NCBI RefSeq assembly: GCF_039852015.1
Contig: NZ_CP156626.1
Coordinates: 1,150,249-1,214,248 of the forward strand
Source: Robbsia sp. KACC 23696
GTDB taxonomy: Bacteria > Pseudomonadota > Gammaproteobacteria > Burkholderiales > Burkholderiaceae
DNA length: 64,000 nucleotides
Direction: 5' to 3'
In this document: positions 10,094-19,560 of the stretch, in pieces
Layout of the letters: every line of letters begins with the position of its first letter
Numbering within the stretch: the first letter of the stretch is position 1
Notes under the pieces: generated by a model
The model's database searches: none
Seen by the model: the letters and a program-made list of their open reading frames with translations, nothing else
What the model was told of the DNA's origin: nothing
Translations under genes and position numbers: made by a program

Positions 10094-10663
10094 ATGACGA
10101 TTAAATCCGATAACTGGATCCGCCGTATGGCGGAGGCCACCAATATGATCGAGCCGTTCGAGCCTGATCAGGTCCGGGTGGGTGAGAACGGCCAGAAGGT
10201 GGTCAGCTACGGAACATCGAGCTATGGCTACGATATCCGTTGCGCCGACGAATTCAAGATTTTCACCAATATCAACTCGACGATCGTCGATCCGAAGAAC
10301 TTCGATGAAAAATCATTCGTCGACTTCAAGGGCGATGTCTGCATCATCCCGCCTAATTCGTTTGCACTGGCGCGGACCGTCGAGTATTTCCGGATTCCGC
10401 GTAATGTGTTGACGGTCTGCCTCGGCAAATCGACGTATGCGCGCTGCGGCATCATCGTCAATGTGACGCCGTTCGAGCCGGAATGGGAGGGCTATGTGAC
10501 CCTCGAATTCTCGAACACGACGCCATTGCCTGCCAAGATCTACGCCAATGAAGGCGTGGCGCAGGTCCTGTTCTTCGAAAGCGACGAAGTCTGCCAGACC
10601 TCGTATCGCGACCGAGGCGGGAAGTACCAGTCGCAGGTCGGCGTGACGCTGCCGAAGACCTGA
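10094..10663 (+). CDS. dcd: dCTP deaminase
   Basis: Converts dCTP to dUTP for thymidylate synthesis. The 189-residue length is exactly that of the family. Recognisable blocks include [13 protein letters not shown] near the N-terminus, the central [33 protein letters not shown] with the catalytic Glu and nucleotide-binding residues, and the C-terminal RGGKYQSQ substrate loop. The preceding 190 bases contain a GGGCCGC/GCGGCCC inverted repeat (9928-9958) that may end the apbC transcript. Confidence 0.97.
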   Translation: MTIKSDNWIRRMAEATNMIEPFEPDQVRVGENGQKVVSYGTSSYGYDIRCADEFKIFTNINSTIVDPKNFDEKSFVDFKGDVCIIPPNSFALARTVEYFRIPRNVLTVCLGKSTYARCGIIVNVTPFEPEWEGYVTLEFSNTTPLPAKIYANEGVAQVLFFESDEVCQTSYRDRGGKYQSQVGVTLPKT

Positions 10664-10901
10664 GCGACGGGGCGGTCGACGCTCTCATTGGCGCGATCTT
10701 CCTGCGTCGATGGGGGCAATCGGTCCGCGTTGGGATTTTTCGCACAGGCTTCACATTGTTCGGCCAGGCTTGGCGGTCCGCGTGCTACGTGACGCGGCGC
10801 TTGCCTATTCCGATCAACACACCGCTACGCTTTTTTTGACGCGTTTTCGTCCATCCGAGCGTGCTTCCATCGCATTCGGCGCTTTCGACGGAGTTCTCCG
10901 C

Positions 10902-13169
10902 ATGAAATTTCGCTTTCCCGTTGTCATTATCGACGAGGATTTTCGTTCCGAGAACATCTCGGGTTCCGGCATCCGTTCCTTGGCGGAAGCCATTGAGAAA
11001 GAAGGCATGGAGGTGCTCGGCCTGACCAGCTATGGCGACCTGACCTCGTTCGCCCAGCAGGCCAGCCGCGCGTCCTGTTTCATTCTGTCGATCGACGACG
11101 ACGAGTTCGGCCTCGTCGACGACAACGAGTCCGGCGAGCTGGCGCACGCGATCGTCGCGTTGCGCGCCTTCGTCGATGCCGTGCGTCGTCGCAACGCCGA
11201 CCTGCCGATCTTCCTGTATGGCGAAACGCGCACGTCGCGGCACATCCCGAACGATGTGCTGCGCGAATTGCACGGCTTCATCCATATGTTCGAGGACACG
11301 CCGGAGTTCGTGGCGCGCCACATCATCCGCGAAGCCAAGACCTATCTGGATTCGCTGGCGCCGCCGTTCTTCCGCGCGCTGACGCATTACGCGGCCGACG
11401 GTTCGTATTCGTGGCACTGCCCGGGGCACTCGGGCGGCGTCGCTTTCCTGAAGAGCCCGTTGGGACAGATGTTCCACCAGTTCTTCGGCGAGAACATGCT
11501 GCGCGCCGACGTGTGCAATGCCGTGGACGAGCTCGGGCAGTTGCTGGACCACACCGGTCCGGTGGCGCGCTCGGAGCAGAATGCGGCGCGCATCTTCTCG
11601 GCGGACCATCTTTTCTTCGTCACCAACGGCACGTCCACGTCGAACAAGATCGTCTGGCACGCCACGGTGGCGCCGGGCGACATCGTGCTGGTCGATCGCA
11701 ATTGCCATAAATCGATCCTGCATGCGATCACGATGACCGGCGCGATCCCGATCTTCCTGACGCCGACACGGAACCACTACGGCCTGATCGGCCCGATCCC
11801 GCTCGACGAATTCCGCCCGGAGAACATCCGCAAGAAGATCGAGGCGAACCCGTTCGCGCGCGAGGCGATGCAGAAGAATCCGTCGATGAAGCCGCGGATC
11901 CTGACGATCACGCAGAGCACGTACGACGGTGTCGTCTACAACGTCGAGATGATCAAGGACTTGCTCGGCGATTTGGTCGATACGCTGCATTTCGACGAAG
12001 CCTGGCTGCCGCACGCCGAATTCCATAGTTTCTATCAGAACATGCACGCGATGGGCCATGATCGGCCGCGTACGCGCGCGCTGGTGTTCGCGACGCACTC
12101 GACGCACAAACTGCTGGCCGGCATTTCGCAGGCATCGCAGATTCTGGTGCAGGATTCGGCGCAATCAACGTTCGACAAGCATCGCTTCAATGAAGCGTAT
12201 CTGATGCACACGTCGACCAGCCCGAACTACGCGATCATCGCGTCGTGCGATGTGGCGGCGGCGATGATGGAAGCCCCGGGCGGCACGGCACTGGTCGAGG
12301 AATCGATCGCCGAAGCGCTCGACTTCCGCCGCGCGATGCGCAAGGTCGGACACGATTACGCCGAAGATTGGTGGTTCTCGGTTTGGGGCCCGGATGCGCT
12401 GGCGGAGGAAGGCATCGGCGACCGCGAGGAGTGGATGCTGCGTCCAGGCGACCGCTGGCACGGCTTCGGCGATCTGGCCGCGGGCTTCAACATGCTGGAT
12501 CCGATCAAGGCGACGATTGTGACGCCGGGCCTCGACATCGACGGGGAGTTCGGCGAAAGCGGCATCCCGGCCGCGATCGTGACCAAGTATCTGGCGGAAC
12601 ACGGCATCATCGTCGAGAAGACCGGCTTGTATTCGTTCTTCATCATGTTCACCATCGGCATCACGAAGGGCCGCTGGAACAGCATGGTCACCGAGTTGCA
12701 GCAGTTCAAGGATGACTACGACGCGAACCAACCGCTGTGGCGCGTGCTGCCGGAGTTCGCCGCGCAGTTCCCGCAGTACGAGCGCGTCGGGCTGCGCGAT
12801 CTGTGCAACCAGATCCACAGCGTCTACCGCGCGAACGATATTGCTCGCGTGACGACGGAGATGTATCTGTCGAACATGGAGCCGGCGATGAAACCGGCCG
12901 ATGCCTTCGCGAAGCTGGCCCACCGTGAAATCGATCGGGTGCCGATCGACGAGCTCGACGGCCGCGTCACGAGCATCCTGTTGACGCCTTACCCGCCGGG
13001 CATTCCCTTGCTGGTGCCGGGCGAGCGCTTCAACAAGATCATCGTCCAGTATCTGAAGTTCGCCCGAGAATTCAACGAGCGCTTCCCGGGCTTCCATACC
13101 GATATCCACGGTCTCGTAGGCGAAGTCGTCAATGGTCGCATCGAGTATTTCGTCGACTGCGTGCGCTGA
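10902..13169 (+). CDS. Arginine/lysine/ornithine decarboxylase (PLP-dependent, class III)
   Basis: Decarboxylates a basic amino acid to the corresponding diamine, using pyridoxal phosphate. The protein has the three-part layout of the family: an N-terminal wing (response-regulator-like, residues 1-125, beginning MKFRFPVVIIDEDFRS), the PLP domain with the Schiff-base Lys in ATHSTHKLLAGISQAS, and a C-terminal domain. The 755-residue length fits the large inducible/biosynthetic decarboxylases. I start at the ATG at 10902; the upstream in-frame ATG at 10710 would add 64 residues with no family resemblance. Which of Arg, Lys or Orn is used cannot be decided from motifs. 238 bases separate it from dcd. 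Confidence 0.92.
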   Translation: MKFRFPVVIIDEDFRSENISGSGIRSLAEAIEKEGMEVLGLTSYGDLTSFAQQASRASCFILSIDDDEFGLVDDNESGELAHAIVALRAFVDAVRRRNADLPIFLYGETRTSRHIPNDVLRELHGFIHMFEDTPEFVARHIIREAKTYLDSLAPPFFRALTHYAADGSYSWHCPGHSGGVAFLKSPLGQMFHQFFGENMLRADVCNAVDELGQLLDHTGPVARSEQNAARIFSADHLFFVTNGTSTSNKIVWHATVAPGDIVLVDRNCHKSILHAITMTGAIPIFLTPTRNHYGLIGPIPLDEFRPENIRKKIEANPFAREAMQKNPSMKPRILTITQSTYDGVVYNVEMIKDLLGDLVDTLHFDEAWLPHAEFHSFYQNMHAMGHDRPRTRALVFATHSTHKLLAGISQASQILVQDSAQSTFDKHRFNEAYLMHTSTSPNYAIIASCDVAAAMMEAPGGTALVEESIAEALDFRRAMRKVGHDYAEDWWFSVWGPDALAEEGIGDREEWMLRPGDRWHGFGDLAAGFNMLDPIKATIVTPGLDIDGEFGESGIPAAIVTKYLAEHGIIVEKTGLYSFFIMFTIGITKGRWNSMVTELQQFKDDYDANQPLWRVLPEFAAQFPQYERVGLRDLCNQIHSVYRANDIARVTTEMYLSNMEPAMKPADAFAKLAHREIDRVPIDELDGRVTSILLTPYPPGIPLLVPGERFNKIIVQYLKFAREFNERFPGFHTDIHGLVGEVVNGRIEYFVDCVR

Positions 13170-13264
13170 CCCGGTTTGTCCATCACTCGCCGACGTCGTT
13201 GCGCGTCGGCGTCTCGTATCGCACGCGCGCACTGGGCGGCGTGTGGTTTCTCACCCTCGCGGTC

Positions 13265-13283
13265 GATATCGCCTGGCGATATC
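13265..13283. promoter_or_regulatory. 19-bp palindrome downstream of the decarboxylase
   Basis: GATATCGC-CTG-GCGATATC: a perfect 8-bp inverted repeat around a 3-base centre, 96 bases after the decarboxylase stop and 225 bases before mprF. No T-run follows, so it resembles an operator more than a terminator; no binding protein can be named. Confidence 0.35.
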
Positions 13284-13395
13284 CGGCACGCGGCATGCTC
13301 CACGGGTTTGCGTGACATTGCGCAGGGCTGGCATCGGCGTCATCGCACGCCTGTCGTTTTTTCACCGCATCGGCGGCGGGACGTTGGCCCCAAAT

Positions 13396-13413
13396 CTGTG
13401 ACAAACCTGTAAG
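13396..13413 (+). promoter_or_regulatory. Pho-box-like direct repeat upstream of mprF
   Basis: CTGTGACAAACCTGTAAG matches 13 of 18 positions of the PhoB consensus (two CTGT-type 7-mers with an 11-base period); a further TGTG follows on the next turn. It lies 95 bases before the first mprF ATG. This is a motif resemblance only. Confidence 0.3.
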
Positions 13414-13490
13414 ACCCTGTGCGAATTCAGTAAGCAGCCGCACCGCATCGACGTTCTTTGAGATACTTGTCTGAGATATTAATCACTGCG

Positions 13491-13507
13491 CCGGCGCCAG
13501 GCGCCGG
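13491..13507. promoter_or_regulatory. GC palindrome abutting the first mprF ATG
   Basis: CCGGCGCC-A-GGCGCCGG, a perfect 8-bp inverted repeat with a one-base centre, ends on the base before the ATG at 13508. In RNA it would occupy the ribosome binding position, which favours the second in-frame ATG at 13529 as the true start or implies translational control. Confidence 0.35.
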
Positions 13508-16249
13508 ATGTCACCGCCTGGATCGACAATGAAAGCCCCCGAAGAACTCCCTCCCTCCGCGCGTGCCGCATGGCGCAAGCCATTCGTGCTGGTGCACGGA
13601 TCGGCCCGGCGGTTTCTAGGGCCCCTCGCGGCGCTGGCGATCTGCGTTGTCCTGTTGTTGGTGTTTCAACATATTCTGCGTCGCGTCGACTATCCGCAAA
13701 TCGTCCACGAATTACGGGCGCTCAGCTTGAGCGTATGGGGTGCCTCGCTGGCCGCGACGGCACTTAGCTATGTGGCGCTCGTGGCACGCGATTGGGCCGG
13801 TTTGCGGTATGTCGGCGCAAAGGTCAGTCGCACCAATTTGTGGATCGGCGCGAGCGTCGGTTCGGCCTTAGGCAATGTGACCGGTTTCGGCGCCTTTACC
13901 GGCGGCGCCGTACGCGTGCGCGTCTATGGCGCGGATGGCGTGCAGCCGGCGCAGGTGGGCCGGCTTACCGCGTTCACCAGCGTGACGCTGGCCTTGACGC
14001 TGGCCTTGATGACCGGCGCCGGCATGCTGTTCTGCGCCACCGCACTTGCCCCGATGTTCCGCGCGCCCGCCTGGGTGTTGCGTGTGATCGGCGCGCTGAT
14101 CGTGCTTGCCTTCGTCGCCCTGTTTGCAAGCTGCGGCAAGGAAGCGCGTGCCGTGCAGTTGGGCAGCAAGCCGCGTCGCGCGAACAGCATCGAACTGGTG
14201 GGGGAGCCCATCGAGATCGTCCCGGGTTTCGACGGCAGCGGCGCGCCTGCGGTGGCCTCGCCCGCACCGGCTCTGCCGCGCTGGAAGCGCTGGTTCAATG
14301 CGCTCGGTCTGACGGTGCCCGCACGACGCGTGCTGGCGGCGGAGATGGTGTTTTCGATTGCCGATGTCGTGACGGCGGGGATCGCGCTCTGGGTCATCCT
14401 GCCGCACACGACGGGCGTCAGTTTCGTCGACTTCGTCGCGATCTATTCGGCTGCGCTGCTGCTCGGCATGATCGGTCATACGCCGGGCGGTCTGGGCGTA
14501 TTCGAAGCCGCCATGGCGTTCGCGCTCGGACGCGACGTACCGCTGTCGTCGATCGTCGGCGCCTTGCTGGCCTACCGCGTCATCTATTTCGTGCTGCCGC
14601 TGGTGGCATCGGCGGCCGCGTTGGCGATTTTCGAAGGGCGTTTGCTGAAATCGAAGCTGGCGTCGGAAAGAATCAGCTGGCTGGTGCCGGTGTTTCTCAG
14701 CACGCTGACGTTCGCGGTCGGCAGCATGCTGGTGCTGTCGGGGGCGGTGCCGGCCTACAAGACGCGCCTGGTGGTGCTGCAAAACTGGCTGCCGCTCTGG
14801 GTGCTCGAAAGCTCGCAAGTGCTGGCCAGTTTGTTCGGTGTTTTACTGCTCTTCGTCGCGCGTGGCTTGATGCGGCGCCTCGATGCGGCCTGGTGGCTGG
14901 CGACGATTCTGGTCGCGGTCAACCTGGCCTTGACGGTAACGAAGGGCCTCGCGTTCTTCGAGGCCGGTGTGTTGTTGATCATCCTGGCGTTGCTGCTGCT
15001 GTCCCGGCGTCAGTTCAATCGTTCGTCGTCGCTGTTCGCCGAGCGCTTTACCTTTGCCTGGATGGTCTCGGTCGGCATCGTCGTCGCCTTGTCGGTCTGG
15101 CTGATGTTCTATGCGTTCCGCAACGTGCCCTATAGCGGCGATTTGTGGTCCGCATTCGCGTTCGACGACCGCGCGCCGCGTGCGCTGCGGACGGTGCTAG
15201 GTGCCGTGCTGCTGGCGGCGGCGATCTCGGTATGGCAATTGTTGCGGCCTGCGCGCGGACGCTTTGTCGTGCCGCCGGAGTCCGATATCGCCGATGCCGG
15301 GCGCATCGTTCGCGCACAGCCGCGCAGCGATGCCGGTCTCGCCATGATGGGCGACAAGAGTTTCCTGTTCTCGACGTCGCGCCGATCCTTCCTGATGTAT
15401 GCGAAGCGGGGCCGTACCTGGGCCGCCTTGCACGATCCGGTGGGCGCACGCGATGAATGGGCCGGCCTGATCCGGGAATTCGTCACACTCGCGCACGCGC
15501 ATGGCGGCCGCGCGGCGTTTTATCAGGTCCGTGCCGAGGCGCTGCCGCTGTATCTGGATGCGGGTCTGACGCTGGTCAAACTGGGCGAAGAGGCGCAAAT
15601 CGATTTGCATGCCTTCGAGATGACCGGGCCGCAGCGTGCCAATCTGCGCTATGCGATGAAGCGCGGCGAGCGCGATGGGCTGACGTTCGAAGTGGTCGAT
15701 AAATCGGCGGTTGCACCGTACGTTCCGACGCTACGACGCATCTCCGACGCCTGGCTCGATAGTCGCTCGGCAAAAGAGAAGAGCTTCTCGGTCGCGGCTT
15801 TTACCGCCGACTATCTGGCATCGCAAAGCGTCATCGTCATCTCGCAGAACGGCCTGCCGGTGGCTTTCAGCACTTTCATGACGACTGATTTGAATGAAGA
15901 GGCGACCATCGGCGTGATGCGTCACTTGAACGAGGCATCGCCTTACACGATGGAATTCCTCTTCACGTCGCTGGCGCTGCACCTCAAGAAAGCCGGTCTG
16001 CGCAAACTCAGCCTGGGCATGTCGCCGTTGTCCGGATTGACGCCGAGCCCGTTGGCGTCGCCGTGGTTCCGTCTGGGTGCGCTGACTTGGCGCTTTGGCG
16101 GCCGCTTCTATAACTTCCGCGGCTTGCGCGCGTTCAAGAACAAGTTCACGCCGAATTGGGAGCCGCGTTACCTGGCGGCATCGGGCTCGGTCGGCGTGTT
16201 GCTGACGCTGGCGGACCTGTCGCTTCTGGCGGGCGGCTGGCGCTCCTGA
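13508..16249 (+). CDS. mprF: Phosphatidylglycerol lysyltransferase/flippase MprF
   Basis: Adds lysine from Lys-tRNA to phosphatidylglycerol and flips the product, reducing the negative surface charge and giving resistance to cationic peptides and acid. The N-terminal part (about residues 30-600) is a multi-pass UPF0104/flippase region of hydrophobic helices; the last 300 residues are the cytosolic DUF2156 transferase with the GDKSFLFS...FLMYAKRGRTWAALHDPVG block and the terminal NFRGLRAFKNKF block. The length of 913 is slightly above the usual 840-870. Start is uncertain: 13508 lies against a GC palindrome and lacks a Shine-Dalgarno, so 13529 (MKAPEELPP) is an alternative. virJ/acvB follows in the same direction, a pairing known from other proteobacteria (lpiA-acvB). 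Confidence 0.94.
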   Translation: MSPPGSTMKAPEELPPSARAAWRKPFVLVHGSARRFLGPLAALAICVVLLLVFQHILRRVDYPQIVHELRALSLSVWGASLAATALSYVALVARDWAGLRYVGAKVSRTNLWIGASVGSALGNVTGFGAFTGGAVRVRVYGADGVQPAQVGRLTAFTSVTLALTLALMTGAGMLFCATALAPMFRAPAWVLRVIGALIVLAFVALFASCGKEARAVQLGSKPRRANSIELVGEPIEIVPGFDGSGAPAVASPAPALPRWKRWFNALGLTVPARRVLAAEMVFSIADVVTAGIALWVILPHTTGVSFVDFVAIYSAALLLGMIGHTPGGLGVFEAAMAFALGRDVPLSSIVGALLAYRVIYFVLPLVASAAALAIFEGRLLKSKLASERISWLVPVFLSTLTFAVGSMLVLSGAVPAYKTRLVVLQNWLPLWVLESSQVLASLFGVLLLFVARGLMRRLDAAWWLATILVAVNLALTVTKGLAFFEAGVLLIILALLLLSRRQFNRSSSLFAERFTFAWMVSVGIVVALSVWLMFYAFRNVPYSGDLWSAFAFDDRAPRALRTVLGAVLLAAAISVWQLLRPARGRFVVPPESDIADAGRIVRAQPRSDAGLAMMGDKSFLFSTSRRSFLMYAKRGRTWAALHDPVGARDEWAGLIREFVTLAHAHGGRAAFYQVRAEALPLYLDAGLTLVKLGEEAQIDLHAFEMTGPQRANLRYAMKRGERDGLTFEVVDKSAVAPYVPTLRRISDAWLDSRSAKEKSFSVAAFTADYLASQSVIVISQNGLPVAFSTFMTTDLNEEATIGVMRHLNEASPYTMEFLFTSLALHLKKAGLRKLSLGMSPLSGLTPSPLASPWFRLGALTWRFGGRFYNFRGLRAFKNKFTPNWEPRYLAASGSVGVLLTLADLSLLAGGWRS

Positions 16250-16380
16250 TGGCCGGCGCGATGGTGCGGCAACGCGCAGCAGGGTGATGACCGATGTCAA
16301 CCGTTGTGCATCGAATCGCGTTTCGACTGCACGACGGCGGGTCTTTGGCGCGGCGATCGGTGCGATACGGTAAGACACAG

Positions 16381-16402
16381 GCATCACACACGCATCACAC
16401 AG
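16381..16402. repeat. Tandem 11-bp repeat upstream of virJ
   Basis: GCATCACACAC followed directly by GCATCACACAG, one helical turn apart, 60 bases before the virJ start. Spacing of this kind is typical of sites for dimeric response regulators; a GTCGAC-N7-GTCGAC element follows at about 16411-16429. Confidence 0.45.
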
Positions 16403-16460
16403 GCAGGATCAGGTCGACGACGGTTGTCGACATCAATTTCAGCGGGAAAGAGGGTCGAGC

Positions 16461-18092
16461 ATGAGCGGGGCAGAAAGTGGGCGCATGGCGCTGCAACAAG
16501 CGGAGCATGTGACACAGGCAGGGCGGGCCGACAAGGCGGGCATGACATTCGCACAGACAGCGGCCGGTGTGGCGACGGAAACGTCGGGCCGGCCAGACAA
16601 ACGGACCAAGCCGGTGATGCGTGCGATGGGACGTGCATTGTTGTCCACGCTGCTTGGCTTGGCGGCTTTGTCGGCACCCACCGCATTCGCGGCCGGTGGC
16701 CATGGCGGAAACGGCGGTCATGGTGGTCATGGTGGTCACGGCGGTCCGTCGGGCGCCACCCAGGCGAAAGCGGCAACGGCGCCCGCTGCGGTTCCGGCGC
16801 CGCCGCAACCGGCGGCCACCGGCGAGAAGACGATCTCCGGCGGATTGTTGGGCGATGTCACTTACTATGCCCCGGTCGGCCCGTTGCGCGGCTTTGTCTT
16901 GCTGTATTCGAGCAAGAGCGGGTGGCAGGGTGCGGATCGTGACGCGGCGCAGGCCTTGGCGAAGAATGGCGCCATGGTCGTCGGCGTCGATACGTCACGG
17001 TACGCCGCGCGTCTCGCACGGGAGAAAGAAGACCCGAGCGGCTGCCACTATCTGGTGGGCGATGCCGAAGCGGTCAGTCACCAATTGCAGCGCGAAGCGC
17101 ATTCCTCGCGCTACTTCCTGCCGATCCTGGCCGGCAATGGTCAAGGTGCGCTGGTCGCGGAGCGGGCGCTCGGTCGCGCGCCGTCCAACACGCTGGCGGG
17201 GGCCATCGTCGTCGATCCCGACGCCACGCTGGACCCACGTTTCGCGCCGTGCAAGAACGATGAGATGAAAGAGGGTGCCGGCCCCAGCGGCTTCCTGAGC
17301 GCGGCTTCCACCGGCGGCGAGAGCGTGATGCCGGCGATCTCGACCGGTGGCCGTCCGCTCGTGACGAAGTACTTCCCGAAGGGCACGCCCGACGCGGATG
17401 TCATGACCACGCTCGTGACGCCGCATCTGGCGCAGACGGGCACGCCGCCCAAAGACGACGTCTCCGACTTGCCGCTGGTCGCGATGCCTGCGGCCCAACC
17501 GAGCGATATGCTGGCCATCGTGATTTCAGGCGACGGCGGTTGGCGCGATCTGGACAAATCGGTGGCCGAGGCGATGCAGAAGCGCGGCGTCAATGTCGTG
17601 GGGGTGGATGCGTTGCGCTACTTCTGGAGTGAGCACACGCCCGAGCAGACGGCGCGTGACCTTGCCCGGATCATCGAAGTGTATGGACGTCGCTGGCACA
17701 CCGAGCATGTGGCCTTGATCGGCTATTCCTTCGGTGCGGACGTGATGCCCTTCGTCTACAATCGCCTGCCGCTGGAAGACAAGGTTCAGGTGTCTTTGAT
17801 CACGCTGATGGGTTTTTCGCCGAAGGCGGACTTCCAGATTCGCGTGACCGGCTGGCTGGGTATGCAGGCCAGCAGCGCGGCCTTGTCCACGCTGCCCGAA
17901 GCCGCCAAGATTCCGGTGCCGCTGCTGCAATGCTTCTACGGCGTGGAAGAGGATGACACCGCTTGCCCGGAACTGGCCAAGCGTGGCGTCAATATCGTCA
18001 AGATGGACGGCGGCCACCATTTCGGCGGCAGTTACGACGATCTTGCGCAGACCATTCTGAACCGCTGGAAAGCGCAGACCGGCACGAAGTAA
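16461..18092 (+). CDS. virJ: AcvB/VirJ family lysyl-phosphatidylglycerol hydrolase
   Basis: Periplasmic alpha/beta hydrolase predicted to remove lysine from lysyl-phosphatidylglycerol, the reverse of the MprF product; the gene sits directly downstream of mprF as in Agrobacterium and Rhizobium. A signal sequence (MRAMGRALLSTLLGLAALS... to AFA) ends at about residue 77, preceded by 52 polar residues that may not be translated: the ATG at 16617 would start exactly at the signal. A Gly/His-rich linker (residues 79-98) follows. There are two VirJ-type domains. The first has GNGQG at 225-229, where the nucleophile Ser is Gly, so it is probably inactive. The second has the intact GYSFG elbow (Ser423) and a His pair at 519-520. 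The start at 16461 has an AGAGGG site upstream. Confidence 0.88.
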   Translation: MSGAESGRMALQQAEHVTQAGRADKAGMTFAQTAAGVATETSGRPDKRTKPVMRAMGRALLSTLLGLAALSAPTAFAAGGHGGNGGHGGHGGHGGPSGATQAKAATAPAAVPAPPQPAATGEKTISGGLLGDVTYYAPVGPLRGFVLLYSSKSGWQGADRDAAQALAKNGAMVVGVDTSRYAARLAREKEDPSGCHYLVGDAEAVSHQLQREAHSSRYFLPILAGNGQGALVAERALGRAPSNTLAGAIVVDPDATLDPRFAPCKNDEMKEGAGPSGFLSAASTGGESVMPAISTGGRPLVTKYFPKGTPDADVMTTLVTPHLAQTGTPPKDDVSDLPLVAMPAAQPSDMLAIVISGDGGWRDLDKSVAEAMQKRGVNVVGVDALRYFWSEHTPEQTARDLARIIEVYGRRWHTEHVALIGYSFGADVMPFVYNRLPLEDKVQVSLITLMGFSPKADFQIRVTGWLGMQASSAALSTLPEAAKIPVPLLQCFYGVEEDDTACPELAKRGVNIVKMDGGHHFGGSYDDLAQTILNRWKAQTGTK

Positions 18093-18099
18093 GCAACCT

Positions 18100-18133
18100 G
18101 CCGACGGCCGCGCTCTGCGAGGCGGCCGTCGGC
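18100..18133. terminator. Hairpin between convergent virJ and argH
   Basis: A perfect 12-bp stem, GCCGACGGCCGC / GCGGCCGTCGGC with a 10-base loop, fills the 49-base gap between the two convergent stops. No T-run; likely a bidirectional transcript end or 3' protective hairpin. Confidence 0.6.
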
Positions 18134-18141
18134 GCGGTGAT

Positions 18142-19560
18142 TCAGCCTGCGGCGTTCAACGCCGCCCGCGCCTTTTCGGCGGCGGCCTTCACTTGTTCCG
18201 GCGCCGTGCCGCCCGGGTGGTTTCGCGCCGACACTGAGCCTTCCAGCGTCAGGTAGTCCGGCACGTCGTCGCCGAGCAGATGCGCGACGGCCGGCAATTC
18301 CGTGCGCCATTCCGCTACCGACAGATCGCCCAGATCACAGCCGCGGTCCACGCAGATCCGCACCGCGTGCGCGACGGCTTCGTGCGCGTCGCGGAAGGGC
18401 AGGCCCCGCTTTACGAGGTAGTCGGCCAGATCGGTGGCCGTCGAGAAGCCTTGTGCCGCGGCATGACGCATCGCGTCGGCCTTGACGGTGATGCCGGCCG
18501 CCATTTCGGCAAAGATACGCAGCGTATCGGCGACGGTGTCCACCGTGTCGAACAGCGGTTCCTTGTCTTCCTGATTGTCCTTGTTGTAGGCCAGCGGCTG
18601 GCCCTTCATCAACGTCAACAGACCCATCAGATGCCCGGTGACGCGGCCGGTCTTGCCGCGTGCCAGTTCCGGCACGTCCGGATTCTTCTTTTGCGGCATG
18701 ATCGACGAGCCAGTGCAGAAGCGGTCGGCGATATCGATAAAACCGATACGGGGGCTGATCCACAGCACCAATTCTTCCGAGAAACGCGAGACGTGCGTCA
18801 TCACCAATGCCGCGGCCGCGGTGAATTCGATCGCGAAGTCACGGTCCGACACGGCGTCCAGCGAGTTCGCGCAAATGCCGTCGAAACCCAATTGGGCGGC
18901 GACGAAGTCGCGATCGATCGGATAGGTCGTCCCGGCCAATGCCGCGGCGCCCAGCGGCAGGCGATTGACGCGCTTGCGGCAATCGCGCATCCGTTCGGTG
19001 TCGCGCGTGAACATTTCGACGTAGGCCAGCAGGTGATGCCCGAACGTCACCGGTTGCGCCACTTGAAGGTGGGTGAAGCCCGGCATGATCGTGCCCGCAT
19101 GTTGCGCGGCCAGATCGATCAAGGCGCCACGCAACGTGAGCAGCAGTTCGACGATCGTATCGATCTCGCCGCGCAGCCACAGCCGGATATCGGTGGCGAC
19201 CTGGTCGTTGCGCGAACGGCCGGTGTGCAGGCGCTTGCCGGCATCACCGATCAAGGCCACCAGACGGGCCTCGATGTTCAGATGCACGTCTTCCAGGTCC
19301 AATTGCCAGGTGAATTCGCCGCGTTCGATTTCGCCACGAATCTGCGCCATTCCGCGCTCGATCGCGGCCAGGTCTTCCTGGCCGATGATCTGCTGTCTTG
19401 CCAGCATCGTGGCGTGCGCGATCGAGCCGGCGATGTCGACCAGCGCGAGGCGCTTGTCGAAAAAGACCGACGACGTGTAGCGCTTGACCAGATCGGACAT
19501 CGGTTCGTTGAAGCGCGCGGACCACGCTTCGGCTTTCTTGGCAAATTGGGAGGTGGTCAT
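18142..19560 (-). CDS. argH: Argininosuccinate lyase
   Basis: Last step of arginine synthesis: argininosuccinate to arginine and fumarate. The fumarase/aspartase superfamily signature [12 protein letters not shown] is intact, as is HTGRSRNDQ near the N-terminus. The 472-residue length fits the family. I start at the ATG at 19560 ([13 protein letters not shown]); an in-frame ATG at 19593 adds 11 residues without family resemblance. A perfect TATAAT at 19680-19685 on this strand marks a likely promoter about 115 bases upstream. Divergent from hemC. Confidence 0.97.
   Translation of the reverse strand: MTTSQFAKKAEAWSARFNEPMSDLVKRYTSSVFFDKRLALVDIAGSIAHATMLARQQIIGQEDLAAIERGMAQIRGEIERGEFTWQLDLEDVHLNIEARLVALIGDAGKRLHTGRSRNDQVATDIRLWLRGEIDTIVELLLTLRGALIDLAAQHAGTIMPGFTHLQVAQPVTFGHHLLAYVEMFTRDTERMRDCRKRVNRLPLGAAALAGTTYPIDRDFVAAQLGFDGICANSLDAVSDRDFAIEFTAAAALVMTHVSRFSEELVLWISPRIGFIDIADRFCTGSSIMPQKKNPDVPELARGKTGRVTGHLMGLLTLMKGQPLAYNKDNQEDKEPLFDTVDTVADTLRIFAEMAAGITVKADAMRHAAAQGFSTATDLADYLVKRGLPFRDAHEAVAHAVRICVDRGCDLGDLSVAEWRTELPAVAHLLGDDVPDYLTLEGSVSARNHPGGTAPEQVKAAAEKARAALNAAG

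Larger units (their letters stand above)
13170..13507. other. Gap between decarboxylase and mprF, containing possible regulatory sites
   Basis: 338 bases without a gene. It holds a 19-bp palindrome (13265-13283), a Pho-box-like pair of CTGT repeats 11 bases apart (13396-13413), a GAGATA direct repeat at about 13460-13478, and a GC palindrome directly abutting the first mprF ATG (13491-13507). No good sigma-70 promoter is evident. Confidence 0.5.

Noticed and set aside
8527-10143. 538-residue minus-strand open frame
   Set aside because: Antisense to apbC and the SOD-like gene; Arg-rich composition typical of G+C-rich shadow frames, no motif or ribosome site.
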